Source of the DNA: Mycobacterium spongiae
GTDB lineage: Bacteria > Actinomycetota > Actinomycetes > Mycobacteriales > Mycobacteriaceae
Assembly (NCBI RefSeq): GCF_018278905.1
Contig: NZ_CP046600.1
Coordinates: 4,092,001-4,156,000, forward strand
Length of the DNA stretch: 64,000 bases
Reading direction: 5' to 3'
Part shown: positions 35,476-45,024 of the stretch, one piece after another
How the letters are laid out: each line of letters starts with the position of its first letter
Position numbering within the stretch: position 1 is the first letter of the stretch
Translations under genes and position numbers: made by a program
Notes under the pieces: generated by a model
Told to the model about the DNA's origin: nothing
The model's input: the letters and a program-made list of their open reading frames with translations, nothing else
Databases searched by the model: none

Positions 35476-36705
35476 ATGGCGCTTTTGATGTCTCATCCGT
35501 TTCGGCTGGCTACTGCGGAAACCTGGCCGAATCCTTGGCCGATGTACCGGGCGCTGCGCGACCACGACCCGGTGCACCATGTTGTTCCGCCGGAAAAACC
35601 CGACCACGACTACTACGTGCTATCCCGGCACGCCGATGTCTGGGCGGCGGCCCGCGACCATGAGACGTTCTCCTCCGCACAGGGGCTGACCGTCAACTAC
35701 GGCGAGCTGGAACTGATCGGGCTGCAGGACAACCCACCGATGGTGATGCAAGATCCGCCGGTGCATACGGAGTTTCGCCGGCTAGTGTCGCGTGGGTTCA
35801 CCCCCCGAAAGGTCGAGGCGGTGGAGCCAAAGGTCCGACAGTTCGTCGTCGAGCGGATCGAGAACCTGCGAGCCAACGGTGGCGGTGACATCGTCACCGA
35901 GCTATTCAAGCCGCTGCCGTCGATGGTGGTGGCGGATTATCTCGGCGTACCCGAGGAGGATCGCACACAGTTCGACGGATGGACGCAGGCCATCGTCGCG
36001 GCCAACACTGCCGAGGGTGGCATCGCGGGCGCGGTGGAAACCGTCGGCGATGCGGTGGGGTCGATGATGGCCTACTTCAGCGGGCTGATCCAACGGCGCC
36101 AAGCCGAGCCCGAGGACGACACCATCTCGCACCTCGTCGCTGCCGGCGTCGGTGCAAACGGCGACATCGCCGGAACGCTGTCGATATTGGCATTCACGTT
36201 CACGATGGTCACCGGCGGCAACGACACCGTCACCGGAATGCTCGGCGGCTCAATGCCGTTGCTGCACCAGCGGCCGGACCAGCGTCAGCTGTTGATCGAC
36301 GACCCGGATAGCATCCCCGACGCCGTCGAGGAGCTGCTGCGGCTTACCTCGCCCGTCCAGGGCCTGGCACGAACCGTGACGCGCGACGTCACGATTGCCG
36401 GGACCACCGTCCCAGCCGGTCGCCGGGTGCTGCTGCTCTACGGGTCCGCCAACCGCGACGAACGCCAATACGGCGCGGATGCAAGCGAACTCGACGTAAC
36501 GCGGCGCCCGCGCAATATCCTCACCTTTAGCCATGGTGCGCACCATTGCTTGGGCGCCGCGGCCGCGAGGATGCAGTCTCGGGTGGCGCTGACAGAGCTG
36601 CTGTCCCGGTGTCCGGAGTTCGAGGTCGACGAGTCGGCGATCGTGTGGGCCGGCGGCAGCTATGTTCGGCGCCCGCTGTCGGTGCCGTTCCTGGTGGAGT
36701 CCTGA
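35476..36705 (+). CDS. cyp130: Cytochrome P450 CYP130
   Basis: A 409-residue P450. I-helix FTMVTGGNDTVTGM (in place of the classic AGxDT) and ExxR ELLRLTSPVQGLAR are visible, with the heme-binding FSHGAHHCLGAAAARMQ near the end containing the proximal Cys. H37Rv CYP130 is 405 residues, and its natural substrate is unsettled (it binds azoles and arylamines). The ATG at 35476 sits six bases after the -10, so translation is leaderless; ATG 35488 is an alternative. Its TGA overlaps the TetR gene start (TGATG). Confidence 0.95.
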   Translation: MALLMSHPFRLATAETWPNPWPMYRALRDHDPVHHVVPPEKPDHDYYVLSRHADVWAAARDHETFSSAQGLTVNYGELELIGLQDNPPMVMQDPPVHTEFRRLVSRGFTPRKVEAVEPKVRQFVVERIENLRANGGGDIVTELFKPLPSMVVADYLGVPEEDRTQFDGWTQAIVAANTAEGGIAGAVETVGDAVGSMMAYFSGLIQRRQAEPEDDTISHLVAAGVGANGDIAGTLSILAFTFTMVTGGNDTVTGMLGGSMPLLHQRPDQRQLLIDDPDSIPDAVEELLRLTSPVQGLARTVTRDVTIAGTTVPAGRRVLLLYGSANRDERQYGADASELDVTRRPRNILTFSHGAHHCLGAAAARMQSRVALTELLSRCPEFEVDESAIVWAGGSYVRRPLSVPFLVES

Positions 36706-37298
36706 TGGCCGGTAACGATTGGCTGGCCGGCCGACGAACCGAGATGGCCGCAGACCGGATCCTCGACGCCGCCGAGGAGCTATACATCGAGCATGGCCCG
36801 GCGTCGATCGGCATGAACGAGATCGCAAAGGCCGCCGGCTGCTCGCGTGCGACGCTATACCGGTATTTCGAAAACCGGGAGGCGCTGCGGACGGCCTACG
36901 TGAACCGCGAGACGCTCCGGCTCTTCGCCGAAATCCAACAACGGATCAGCGACGTCGACTCGCCAAGCGAAAGACTCATCGTCGCTGTCGCCACGGCACT
37001 GAAGATGGTTCGCGACAGCCCCGCATTGACGGCGTGGTTTGCTGCTACCCGCGAGCCAATCGGCGGCGAGATGGCCGGCCAGTCCGAGGTGATCATCGCG
37101 GTAGCCAGCGAGTTTCTCCGCGCCGCGGGGCCGGGCGAAGAAGCCACTCTGCAACGCCGTGCCCGTTGGTTGATCCGGATGATCACATCACTGCTGATGT
37201 TCCCCGGTCGTGACGAAGCCGACGAGCGAGCCATGCTCGAGGAGTTCGTCGCACCCAGCGTCCTGCCAGTCAGGCCATCCAATAGGCTTGTGCCTTAA
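36705..37298 (+). CDS. TetR-family regulator (Rv1255c-like)
   Basis: A 197-residue repressor. N-terminal HTH (about residues 15-60): ADRILDAAEELYIEHG, GMNEIAKAAGCSRATLYRYFENREAL. The helical ligand domain follows. The ATG overlaps the cyp130 stop by one base, implying co-expression; it most likely controls cyp130 and itself. The last 29 bases overlap the 3' end of the convergent flavoprotein gene. Ligand unknown. Confidence 0.92.
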   Translation: MAGNDWLAGRRTEMAADRILDAAEELYIEHGPASIGMNEIAKAAGCSRATLYRYFENREALRTAYVNRETLRLFAEIQQRISDVDSPSERLIVAVATALKMVRDSPALTAWFAATREPIGGEMAGQSEVIIAVASEFLRAAGPGEEATLQRRARWLIRMITSLLMFPGRDEADERAMLEEFVAPSVLPVRPSNRLVP

Positions 37299-37986
37299 TG
37301 GATTTCCGCGGAATTCCGTAGTCGTCGCGGAGAACCTTGGCCACCGGGCGGGTAGTGCGGTTGCTGCAGGCTACCCAGCCGAAGTGGTCACCTGCGTCGA
37401 ACGCCGCCGAACGCACCGCCTCTAGCAGCGAATCACCGTCGTTCCTGCGGTCCACCCAGATGACATCGGTTTCGCGCGCCACGGGCAGGGACTTGTCGTC
37501 GTCGTAGCACGCGCCCAGGAAGACGCGCGCCGGCGCGTCCCCAATCGACTTCAGCAGTGAGTTGATCGCGGGCAGCGAGGCGGTGTCACCGACGATGACA
37601 TACCCGGTCGGCGGCGGGTCCGGAATGGCGAACTTGCTGCCCAGCACGGTCGCCTCGATCGTGTCGCCGGGCCGCGCGGCGCGCGCCCATTGCGACGCGA
37701 TTCCGTCGTGCAATGCGAACTCGACGTCCAGGGTGCCGGCGGACGGATCGGGGTCTACCAGCGTGTAGCCGCGTTGGTGGAGCTTGTCGCCGTTTGCGAA
37801 CCACATGCGGATCCACATGGTGGGATGCACGCGATGCTCGTCGAGCATTCCACCGTCGTCGAAGCTCAACCTCAAGTACTGGGGGCTGATCTCGCGTCGA
37901 CCGGTCACGGTGAGTCGGTAGTCCCCGGCGCGCAGCAGCTTCAGCACCGTCCCATGCCACCCCCGTGACGGCTTGTGTTCAGTCAT
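37270..37986 (-). CDS. Siderophore-interacting flavoprotein (SIP/ViuB family)
   Basis: A 238-residue FAD-binding protein. An N-terminal FAD barrel (RREISPQYLRLSF, RGYTLV, ASQWARAARPGDTIEA) is followed by a C-terminal SIP domain (YVIVGDTASLPAINSLLKSI, WVACSNRTTRPVAKVLRDDYGIPR). Such proteins reduce ferric siderophores to release iron. The ATG at 37986 is preferred over the GTG at 37998 for SD spacing. An IdeR-type box lies upstream at 38029-38047. I recall no equivalent between Rv1255c and Rv1254 in H37Rv, where the family member is ViuB (Rv2895c). Confidence 0.88.
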   Translation of the reverse strand: MTEHKPSRGWHGTVLKLLRAGDYRLTVTGRREISPQYLRLSFDDGGMLDEHRVHPTMWIRMWFANGDKLHQRGYTLVDPDPSAGTLDVEFALHDGIASQWARAARPGDTIEATVLGSKFAIPDPPPTGYVIVGDTASLPAINSLLKSIGDAPARVFLGACYDDDKSLPVARETDVIWVDRRNDGDSLLEAVRSAAFDAGDHFGWVACSNRTTRPVAKVLRDDYGIPRKSIKAQAYWMA

Positions 37987-38028
37987 CCGTCCTGACACTC
38001 CTCAAAGCTTCGCCATCATCGCGTTGAC

Positions 38029-38047
38029 TTAGGACAGGGTAACCTAC
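38029..38047 (-). promoter_or_regulatory. IdeR iron box
   Basis: Read on the plus strand, TTAGGACAGGGTAACCTAC matches TTAGGTTAGGCTAACCTAA at 15 of 19 positions. The sequence continues to CCTAA, giving outer TTAGG/CCTAA arms. On the minus strand it overlaps a -10-like TAGGTT about 50 bases before the SIP-family gene, so IdeR with iron should repress. Confidence 0.7.
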
Positions 38048-38064
38048 CTAATGGACGGCCCTCG

Positions 38065-39204
38065 TCAGCTGCGCACCCGCGTGAAGCGATGCAACAACCA
38101 CGCCAAGGGGATCGTCAGCACCATCGTCGCGACAAAGACGTTGAGCATCGAACCGGTATAGACCCGGTACCGGACCACGTCGACCATTGCGATCTCCATC
38201 GTCACAAGATGGATGAGGAAGATCTCGTAGGAGATCTCGCCAAGCCACACCATCGGCCGACTGGCCAGCAACCGCGAATACCAACCCTGGTCCCCCAGGG
38301 CCAGTGGAGCCACCGCTAGCGCGGCGATCACGGCATAGAAGCCGTTCTTGACCAGTGCCTCGCCCAGCGCAGTGGGCGACGTCGTGGGTGCGCCGGCGAT
38401 TGGGGTGGCGACGATGAAGTAGCAAACAACCGCGAGCGGAATTGCCGCGAGCGCATAGCAGCGCACGCCCATCGCCTGGAGCACGGCCAGGATCATGCCG
38501 CCGATGAACCAGGAAAGATAGGTCGGCAGCCACAGCCGGGCACCGTCGGGCAGCCAATGCGTTGCGTGCAGCCCGATCAACCAGGCCGGGCTTAGCGCCG
38601 CCATCCCGAGCAATGCGGCAAGCATCGGTACCGGCCGCCAAACCCGGCGGCATACCAGCACCACCAGCACGTAGGCCAGCACAGGCAGCGCTACATAGAA
38701 CGCGACCTCCACCGCCAGGCTCCACATTTGGGTCAGCCCCTGGTGCAGATACGAACCGAGGTAGCTATCGGTGTAGATCTGGGTGAGTGTGAGGTTGCGG
38801 AATAGCCCTGCCCACGTGTGCCCGGGGTTTGGCCCAGCCGTGCGGAAGTGGTAGACGGCGTAGGCCGCAAGAACGGTGACGAGGTAGGCGGGCATAATTC
38901 GCCGAACTCGGTGCCAGGAATAGCGACTCAGCGATGGCGGCGGAGCGCCTGTCGCCAGTGAGTTGACCCACGGGCGGAATAGCAGGAAGCCGGACAACAC
39001 AAAGAAGATCGGCACCCCGATCTCCAGGCGCGCGGACACCAGGCCCCAATAGCCGTGGGTGTACTTGCCGGTGCTGTATGCCGCGTGGGTGCCGACAACC
39101 AGGAGGGCGGCTACCGCACGGATCCCGGTCAGCGAAGCGACCCGGTCCACGCGGGAGATCTGCTCGAGGCCGCCCTGGGCGTCTTCGGCTTTCGACAGGG
39201 TCAT
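38065..39204 (-). CDS. Membrane acyltransferase, family 3 (Rv1254-like)
   Basis: A 379-residue acyltransferase_3 (OafA-type) with about ten TM helices. RVASLTGIRAVAALLVVGTHAAY near residues 20-42 contains the conserved Arg and catalytic His, and GVPIFFVLSGFLLFRPW follows. These enzymes transfer acyl groups to envelope sugars or secondary metabolites. The ATG shares bases with the deaD stop (ATGA at 39201-39204), so it is translationally coupled to deaD. Target unknown. Confidence 0.92.
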   Translation of the reverse strand: MTLSKAEDAQGGLEQISRVDRVASLTGIRAVAALLVVGTHAAYSTGKYTHGYWGLVSARLEIGVPIFFVLSGFLLFRPWVNSLATGAPPPSLSRYSWHRVRRIMPAYLVTVLAAYAVYHFRTAGPNPGHTWAGLFRNLTLTQIYTDSYLGSYLHQGLTQMWSLAVEVAFYVALPVLAYVLVVLVCRRVWRPVPMLAALLGMAALSPAWLIGLHATHWLPDGARLWLPTYLSWFIGGMILAVLQAMGVRCYALAAIPLAVVCYFIVATPIAGAPTTSPTALGEALVKNGFYAVIAALAVAPLALGDQGWYSRLLASRPMVWLGEISYEIFLIHLVTMEIAMVDVVRYRVYTGSMLNVFVATMVLTIPLAWLLHRFTRVRS

Positions 39205-40874
39205 CCGATGCGTTTCCGACGTGGTTTGCCGCTGTGTGGCCGGAGGTTGATCAACACACCCGAGATACGCGTTTGACCAAGCTTTTTGAGCGTTGCGCGG
39301 GGAAGTTGTGCCGGCAACTCGACCAATGAGAAATCTGGGCCGATAGTGATCTGGCCAAAATCACTGCGGTGCAGTCCGCCCTCGTTGGCAATGGCTCCTA
39401 CAATTGCGCCCGGACCAATCTTGTGCCTTTTGCCGACTGCAACGCGGTAGGTCGTGAAAGCTCGTCCGCGTCTTGGTTTTTCGCGGAGTGATCGCCGGTC
39501 GTTCGGACTGTTCTTCTCGCGCTTGGGCGGCGGCTCGGGCGCCATCAAGAATGCCTCGCCATCGTGGGACTGCACGGCTAGCGCAGCGGCGATGTCGGCC
39601 ATCGGAACGTCGTGTTCGCGTTCATAATCTTCGACCAGCTTGCGAAAAAGCTGGACCCCTGGACGTGCCAGGGCGTGCGTGATGGAATCGGCGAATCTCG
39701 CTACTCGCTGGGCGTTGACATCCTCGACGGTCGGCAGCTCGACCTGAGCCAGTGTTTGCCGGGTAGCTTTCTCGATCGCTTGGAGCAGGTGGCGTTCCCG
39801 TGGTGACACGAACAACAGCGCATTTCCCGAACGCCCAGCCCGCCCGGTGCGTCCGATCCTATGTACGTAGGACTCGGCATCGTGCGGGATATCGTAATTC
39901 AGCACATACGATATCCGGTCCACGTCGAGCCCGCGGGCGGCGACATCGGTAGCGACCAGGATGTCGATCCCGCCCTCTCGGAGCGCTGTGATAGTCCGTT
40001 CCCGCTGCACCTGCGGAATATCGCCGTTGATGGCTGCTGCGGAAAAGCCTCGGGCACGAAGCCTTTCGGCTACCTGCTCGGTCGCTTGTTTGGTGCGGAC
40101 GAAGACGACCATCGCCTCGAACTGCTCTACTTCAAGGATCCGCGTCAAGGCGTCCATTTTGCGCGGACCTGCAACCTGGATATAGCGCTGCGAAATATTC
40201 TCAGCTGCACCGGCTTTCGCTTCTGATGCGACTTCCAGCGGGTCGTGCAGATACTTGGCGGTGATTTTTCGGATAGCGCGCGGCATGGTCGCAGAGAACA
40301 ACGCGACTTGCTTGTATTCCGGGGTCTCGGACAAGATGCGTTCCACCTCTTGGGCAAAACCCATGGCGAGCATCTCGTCGGCCTCATCGAGTACCAGGTA
40401 GTCCACCCGCGAGAGGTCCAGCGTGCCGCGTTCGAGGTGGTCGATCACCCGACCAGGCGTTCCGACCACCACCTGCGCGCCCCGTTTGAGACCGGACAGT
40501 TGTCTGGCGTAGGACGAGCCGCCGTAGATCGGCAGCACATTGAGCTGCGGTAGATGAGCCCCATACCGGCTCACCGCCTCGGCAACCTGCAAAGCGAGCT
40601 CACGCGTGGGGGCCAATACCAGCGCTTGAGTTGTTGTGCTGGTGACGTCGATCTTGGACAGGAGCGGAATCGCGAAGGCGGCCGTCTTGCCGGTGCCGGT
40701 CTGCGCCAGTCCCACCACGTCAGAACCCGCCATCAGCGCGGGGATCGTCGCCGCCTGGATGGCGGTCGGCGACTCGTAGCCCACGTCCGCGATCGCTTGC
40801 AAGACACCCCGATGAATCTGTAGGTCGGCAAACCTGTCACGGGGTGGCGCGGGCGAGTTCTCCGGGGTGGCCAT
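39201..40874 (-). CDS. deaD: DEAD-box RNA helicase DeaD
   Basis: A 557-residue helicase. The Q motif FADLQIHRGVLQAIADVGYESPTAIQ comes first, then AQTGTGKT, PTRELA, DEAD, SAT, and HRIGRTGRAGR. The C-terminal RNA-binding domain of the CsdA/DbpA type (TTYRVAVGKRHKIGPGAIVGAIANEGG) and basic tail follow. It unwinds RNA, probably in ribosome assembly or cold/stress adaptation. The start at 40874 fits the family length (563 in H37Rv); the open frame runs upstream to 41114 but overlaps lprE and is not supported. Confidence 0.93.
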   Translation of the reverse strand: MATPENSPAPPRDRFADLQIHRGVLQAIADVGYESPTAIQAATIPALMAGSDVVGLAQTGTGKTAAFAIPLLSKIDVTSTTTQALVLAPTRELALQVAEAVSRYGAHLPQLNVLPIYGGSSYARQLSGLKRGAQVVVGTPGRVIDHLERGTLDLSRVDYLVLDEADEMLAMGFAQEVERILSETPEYKQVALFSATMPRAIRKITAKYLHDPLEVASEAKAGAAENISQRYIQVAGPRKMDALTRILEVEQFEAMVVFVRTKQATEQVAERLRARGFSAAAINGDIPQVQRERTITALREGGIDILVATDVAARGLDVDRISYVLNYDIPHDAESYVHRIGRTGRAGRSGNALLFVSPRERHLLQAIEKATRQTLAQVELPTVEDVNAQRVARFADSITHALARPGVQLFRKLVEDYEREHDVPMADIAAALAVQSHDGEAFLMAPEPPPKREKNSPNDRRSLREKPRRGRAFTTYRVAVGKRHKIGPGAIVGAIANEGGLHRSDFGQITIGPDFSLVELPAQLPRATLKKLGQTRISGVLINLRPHSGKPRRKRIG

Positions 40875-40942
40875 CAGGACATGGAGTTTAGTGGTGACCA
40901 TCCGGCCACGCCTGACACACCTGCCAGCCCGGTGCAGGTACC

Positions 40943-41551
40943 GTGCGCGGTGTGTGGTCGCTCTCCTCCCGAGCCGCGCCACTGATATGCGTGTCTGCGG
41001 CATTGGTGACAGCGGCGCTGACCAGCTGCGGCTCAGGGGACTCGACGGTCGCGAAAACCCCGGAAGCCACAACGACCCCGTCAACTGCCACGTCCGACCC
41101 GCCGAATAGCCCAACGAACACGCCGTCCGCGACGGCCGAACCCCCCACCAGCAGCGATCCGCCGGTTGACCCGTGTGCGGTCAATCTCGCCTCGCCGGCG
41201 ATCGCACGGGTCGTCTCCGAACTACCCCGCGATCCGCGCAGCGAGCAGCCGTGGAACCCCGCACCGCTGGCCGGCAACTACAACGAGTGCGCTCAGCTAT
41301 CGGCGGTGGTCATTCAGGCCAACACACACACCGACAATCCCGCCACTCGGGCGGTGCTGTTCCATCTCGGCAAGTTCATCCCCGAGGGGGTGCCCGATAC
41401 CTACGGGTTCAACGGAATCGACCCATCGCAATGCACCGGCGACACGGTGGCGTTGACATATCCCAGCGGTATCAGCGGGCTGGGCAGCGTGGTGAAGTTT
41501 CGATGGAATGGCAGTGGCGTCGAGCTGATCGGCAACGCCGCGGGCAGCTAG
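40943..41551 (+). CDS. lprE: Lipoprotein LprE
   Basis: A 202-residue lipoprotein, the same length as the remembered H37Rv protein. The signal peptide ends in lipobox LTSC (about residue 26-29), followed by a long Thr/Ser/Pro-rich linker (30-75) that would span the periplasm. The mature domain starts near VDPCAVNLASP with paired Cys and NECAQL. A GTG at 40952 lies seven bases after a -10-like TACCGT and may be the true leaderless start. Divergent from deaD. Function not assigned here. Confidence 0.9.
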   Translation: MRGVWSLSSRAAPLICVSAALVTAALTSCGSGDSTVAKTPEATTTPSTATSDPPNSPTNTPSATAEPPTSSDPPVDPCAVNLASPAIARVVSELPRDPRSEQPWNPAPLAGNYNECAQLSAVVIQANTHTDNPATRAVLFHLGKFIPEGVPDTYGFNGIDPSQCTGDTVALTYPSGISGLGSVVKFRWNGSGVELIGNAAGS

Positions 41552-41591
41552 TCGTGCGGGCACGGCGGCACTGCGGCCTAGAGTTGCTGCT

Positions 41592-44500
41592 GTGTTCGTC
41601 GCCGACAACACCGTGCTCACCAGCGCTACGGATCTGGCTACCGCCGCTGATTGCCAATACAGCCTGCTTCGGGCCTTCGATGCGAAAATGGGCCGCGGCC
41701 CGGCCGCCCACGATTCCGATGAGCTGCTCGCACGTACCGCCCTACTGGGTACCGAACACGAACGACGCCGACTCGACCAGCTGCGTAACCGGTTCGGCTG
41801 CGGCGTCGCCGTCATTGGGCGACCGGCATTTACCCTCGCCAGCCTTGCCGCCGCCACCGAGGCGACCCAGCGTGCCATTGCCAACGGCGCCCTTGTCGTG
41901 TATCAGGCCGCAATGCTCGACGGTCGCTTCGTAGGATTTGCCGACTTCCTGATCCGGGACGGCGAACGCTATCGAGTCACGGATACCAAGCTGGCCCGCT
42001 CACCCAAGGTCAGTGCGCTGCTGCAACTGGCGGCCTACGCCGACATGCTGACCCGCTCGGGCGTACCAGTGGCCGACGATGTCGAGCTGGAACTCGGCGA
42101 CGGCACGGCGCTGCGCTACCACGTTGCTGATCTCATCGGCGTCTATCGCACTCAGCGCGCGGCAGTACAACAGCTACTCGACGACCACTATGCCGGTGGC
42201 ACCCCGGTGCGCTGGGAAGACGAGCGAGTCGGGGCTTGCTTCCGGTGTGATCTCTGCACCGAACAGTTGCGCAAGAACGACGATCTGCTGCTGGTCGCGG
42301 GTATGCGAGTCGCCCAACGCGAAAAGCTGCTCGAGTCCGGCATCAGCACGATCACGGGGCTGGCAGACCACACGGGTCGTGTGCCCGATATGACACCCGG
42401 TGTCTTGAACAGACTCACCATGCAGGCCAAACTGCAAGTACTGCAACGTAATACCGGTAGGCCGCAGTACGAGGTCGCCGACCCGCAGCCGCTCGCACTG
42501 TTGCCCGAGCCGAACGCCGGCGACCTGTTCTTCGACTTCGAAGGCGATCCATTGTGGACGGCCGATGGCCGCGAGTGGGGCCTGGAGTATCTGTTTGGTG
42601 TGTTGGAAGCGGGGCACAAGGGAGCCTTCCGGCCGCTGTGGGCACACGACCGCGCAGCCGAGCGCAAAGCGCTGACGGACTTCCTGGCGATCGTTGCCAA
42701 ACGTCGTCAACGCCACCCCAACATGCACATCTACCACTACGCGCCGTACGAGAAGACGGCCCTGTTGCGGCTCGCCGGACGGCATGGAGTCGGTGAGGAC
42801 GCCGTCGACGAGCTGCTGCGCACCGGCGTCTTGGTTGACCTGTACCCGCTAGTACGCAAGAGCCTCCGAGTAGGTGCGGAGTCGTTCAGTTTGAAAGCGC
42901 TAGAGCCGCTCTACCTGGGAACCATGCTTCGGTCCGGGGAAGTCACCACCGCGGCCGACTCGATCACTTGCTATGCGCGATACTGCGAGCTGCGCGCAAC
43001 CGGGCACACCGACGACGCGGCAACGGTGCTCAAGGAGATCGAGGACTACAACCAATACGACTGTCGGTCGACACGCGCCCTGCGCGACTGGCTAGTGATG
43101 CGTGCGTGGGAATCGGGCATCACACCCATTGGCGTACAACCGGTTGGCCACCGCGACGAGAGCGAAGACCGCGACCAGTTGGCTGCTACCTTGTCGACCT
43201 TCGGCGGAGACACGGCGGGTGAAGACCGGGCACCACATCAGACCGCGGTGGCTCTGGTGGCTGCCGCCCGCGGCTACCACCGCCGCGAGCACAAACCCTT
43301 CTGGTGGGCGCACTTCGACCGGCTGAACTATTCTATCGACGAATGGGCATACGACACAGATGTTTTCGTGATCGACGATGCGTCTGTCGCGGTCGACTGG
43401 CACACGCCTGCGCGAGCGCGCAAGCCACAGCGACGGGTACGGCTGACCGGAAAACTCGCGCGCGGCGAGCTGAAACGAAGTGTATTCGCGCTCTACGATC
43501 CGCCGGCTCCGCCCGGCATGGCCGACGACCCCGACCGTCGCGCCGCGGGCCACGCCGAGGTCGTCGACGTCGACGATCCCGCGCTGCCCAACGAAGTTCT
43601 ACTTCTCGAGCGAACCGGTAAGGACGGCAAAACATTTCACCAGCTGCCGGTCGCACTCACGCCCGGGCCACCCGTGTCGACGACGATCTTGCGAAACTCG
43701 ATCGAGGCTACCGCGGCCGGCGTGGCGGCCAGCCTTCCACAACTACCTCGCACGGCAGTGATCGACGTGCTGCTACGGCACCCACCGCGCACGTATGGCG
43801 GCAGCGCGCTATCCCGCGGTACCGACATCGTCGCGGACATCACGGCAAGCGTGCTGGACCTGGACTCGTCGTACCTGGCGGTGCATGGACCCCCGGGGAC
43901 AGGTAAGACACACACCGCCGCCCGCGTGATCAGCCGATTGGTCGCGCAGCATGCCTGGCGGATCGGCGTTGTCGCACAATCGCACGCGACAGTGGAGCAC
44001 CTGTTGGACTGTGTGATCGATGCCGGATTGGATCCCGGGCACGTCGCCAAGAAGCGCTACGACCACACCAATCCGCGCTGGCGGGAGATCGACGCAACTG
44101 AGTACCCGGCGTTCATCGCCGACCACGCGGGGTGCGTCGTTGGCGGTACCGCTTGGGATTTCGCCAATGCGAACCGTGTTGCGCCCGGCGCCCTGGATCT
44201 CCTGGTGATCGACGAAGCAGGCCAGTTCTGTTTGGCGAACACGATCGCTGTGGCGCCAGCGGCCACCAACCTCCTGCTCCTCGGTGACCCACAGCAATTG
44301 CCGCAAGTCAGCCAGGGCACTCATCCCGAACCTGTTGACGTCTCAGCGCTGGATTGGCTGCTCGATGGGCAACGCACCCTGCCCGACGAACACGGCTACT
44401 TCCTCGACCGCTCGTACCGGATGCACCCGGCGGTCTGCGCGGCGGTCTCCGGACTGTCGTACGAAGGCAGACTGCAATCCCACACCGCGACCACCGCAGC

Positions 44501-45014
44501 GCGGCAGCTGAGCGGATATCGCCCCGGGGTGCATGTGATCAACGTTGATCACCAGGGTAATTCGACCGAAAGCCCCGAAGAAGCCGCGGCATTACTCGCC
44601 GCGATCGGGCCCCTGGTGGGCTCGTCGTGGACCGATGAACACGGCACCCGCGCGTTGGAGGCCTCCGACCTGCTGGTATTGGCTCCGTACAACGCGCAGG
44701 TGGCCCTGCTGCGCCACACGTTCGCATCCGCTGGCCTGGACCGGGTTCGAGTCGGCACCGTCGACATGTTCCAGGGCGGGCAAGCGCCGGTGGTCTTCGT
44801 CTCGATGACGGCATCGTCTGCCGATACCGCAGCGCGCGGAATCTCTTTTCTGCTCAACCGGAATCGGCTCAACGTCGCCATCAGCCGAGCACAGTATGCG
44901 GCAGTGATAGTGCGTTCAACCCAGCTGACCCGCGAGCTGCCCAGCACCCCCGCCGGCCTGGTCGACCTGGGCGCATTCCTGGCGCTAACATCGGACGGGG
45001 TGTTGACCGCCTGA
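41592..45014 (+). CDS. RecB-like nuclease fused to superfamily I helicase (TM0106 family, Rv1251c-like)
   Basis: A 1140-residue protein. The N-terminal half carries a TM0106/RecB-type nuclease region (AFDAKMGRG, FVGFADFLIRDGERYRVTDTKLAR with the Asp-x-Lys core), a Cys cluster (FRCDLCTEQL) and an RNase H-like segment (LFFDFEGDP). The C-terminal half is a Dna2/Upf1-type helicase: HGPPGTGKTHTAARV, VIDEAGQF, LLLGDPQQLPQVSQG, GTVDMFQGGQAPVVFVSMT and RLNVAISRAQ. It probably processes nucleic-acid ends or R-loops. Leaderless: -10 TAGAGT (41579-41584), seven bases, GTG. H37Rv homologue is 1139 residues. Confidence 0.92.
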   Translation: MFVADNTVLTSATDLATAADCQYSLLRAFDAKMGRGPAAHDSDELLARTALLGTEHERRRLDQLRNRFGCGVAVIGRPAFTLASLAAATEATQRAIANGALVVYQAAMLDGRFVGFADFLIRDGERYRVTDTKLARSPKVSALLQLAAYADMLTRSGVPVADDVELELGDGTALRYHVADLIGVYRTQRAAVQQLLDDHYAGGTPVRWEDERVGACFRCDLCTEQLRKNDDLLLVAGMRVAQREKLLESGISTITGLADHTGRVPDMTPGVLNRLTMQAKLQVLQRNTGRPQYEVADPQPLALLPEPNAGDLFFDFEGDPLWTADGREWGLEYLFGVLEAGHKGAFRPLWAHDRAAERKALTDFLAIVAKRRQRHPNMHIYHYAPYEKTALLRLAGRHGVGEDAVDELLRTGVLVDLYPLVRKSLRVGAESFSLKALEPLYLGTMLRSGEVTTAADSITCYARYCELRATGHTDDAATVLKEIEDYNQYDCRSTRALRDWLVMRAWESGITPIGVQPVGHRDESEDRDQLAATLSTFGGDTAGEDRAPHQTAVALVAAARGYHRREHKPFWWAHFDRLNYSIDEWAYDTDVFVIDDASVAVDWHTPARARKPQRRVRLTGKLARGELKRSVFALYDPPAPPGMADDPDRRAAGHAEVVDVDDPALPNEVLLLERTGKDGKTFHQLPVALTPGPPVSTTILRNSIEATAAGVAASLPQLPRTAVIDVLLRHPPRTYGGSALSRGTDIVADITASVLDLDSSYLAVHGPPGTGKTHTAARVISRLVAQHAWRIGVVAQSHATVEHLLDCVIDAGLDPGHVAKKRYDHTNPRWREIDATEYPAFIADHAGCVVGGTAWDFANANRVAPGALDLLVIDEAGQFCLANTIAVAPAATNLLLLGDPQQLPQVSQGTHPEPVDVSALDWLLDGQRTLPDEHGYFLDRSYRMHPAVCAAVSGLSYEGRLQSHTATTAARQLSGYRPGVHVINVDHQGNSTESPEEAAALLAAIGPLVGSSWTDEHGTRALEASDLLVLAPYNAQVALLRHTFASAGLDRVRVGTVDMFQGGQAPVVFVSMTASSADTAARGISFLLNRNRLNVAISRAQYAAVIVRSTQLTRELPSTPAGLVDLGAFLALTSDGVLTA

Positions 45015-45024
45015 CGTAGCGTCG

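Noticed and set aside
40875..41114. N-terminal extension of deaD
   Set aside because: Runs antisense into lprE; the family N-terminus begins at 40874.
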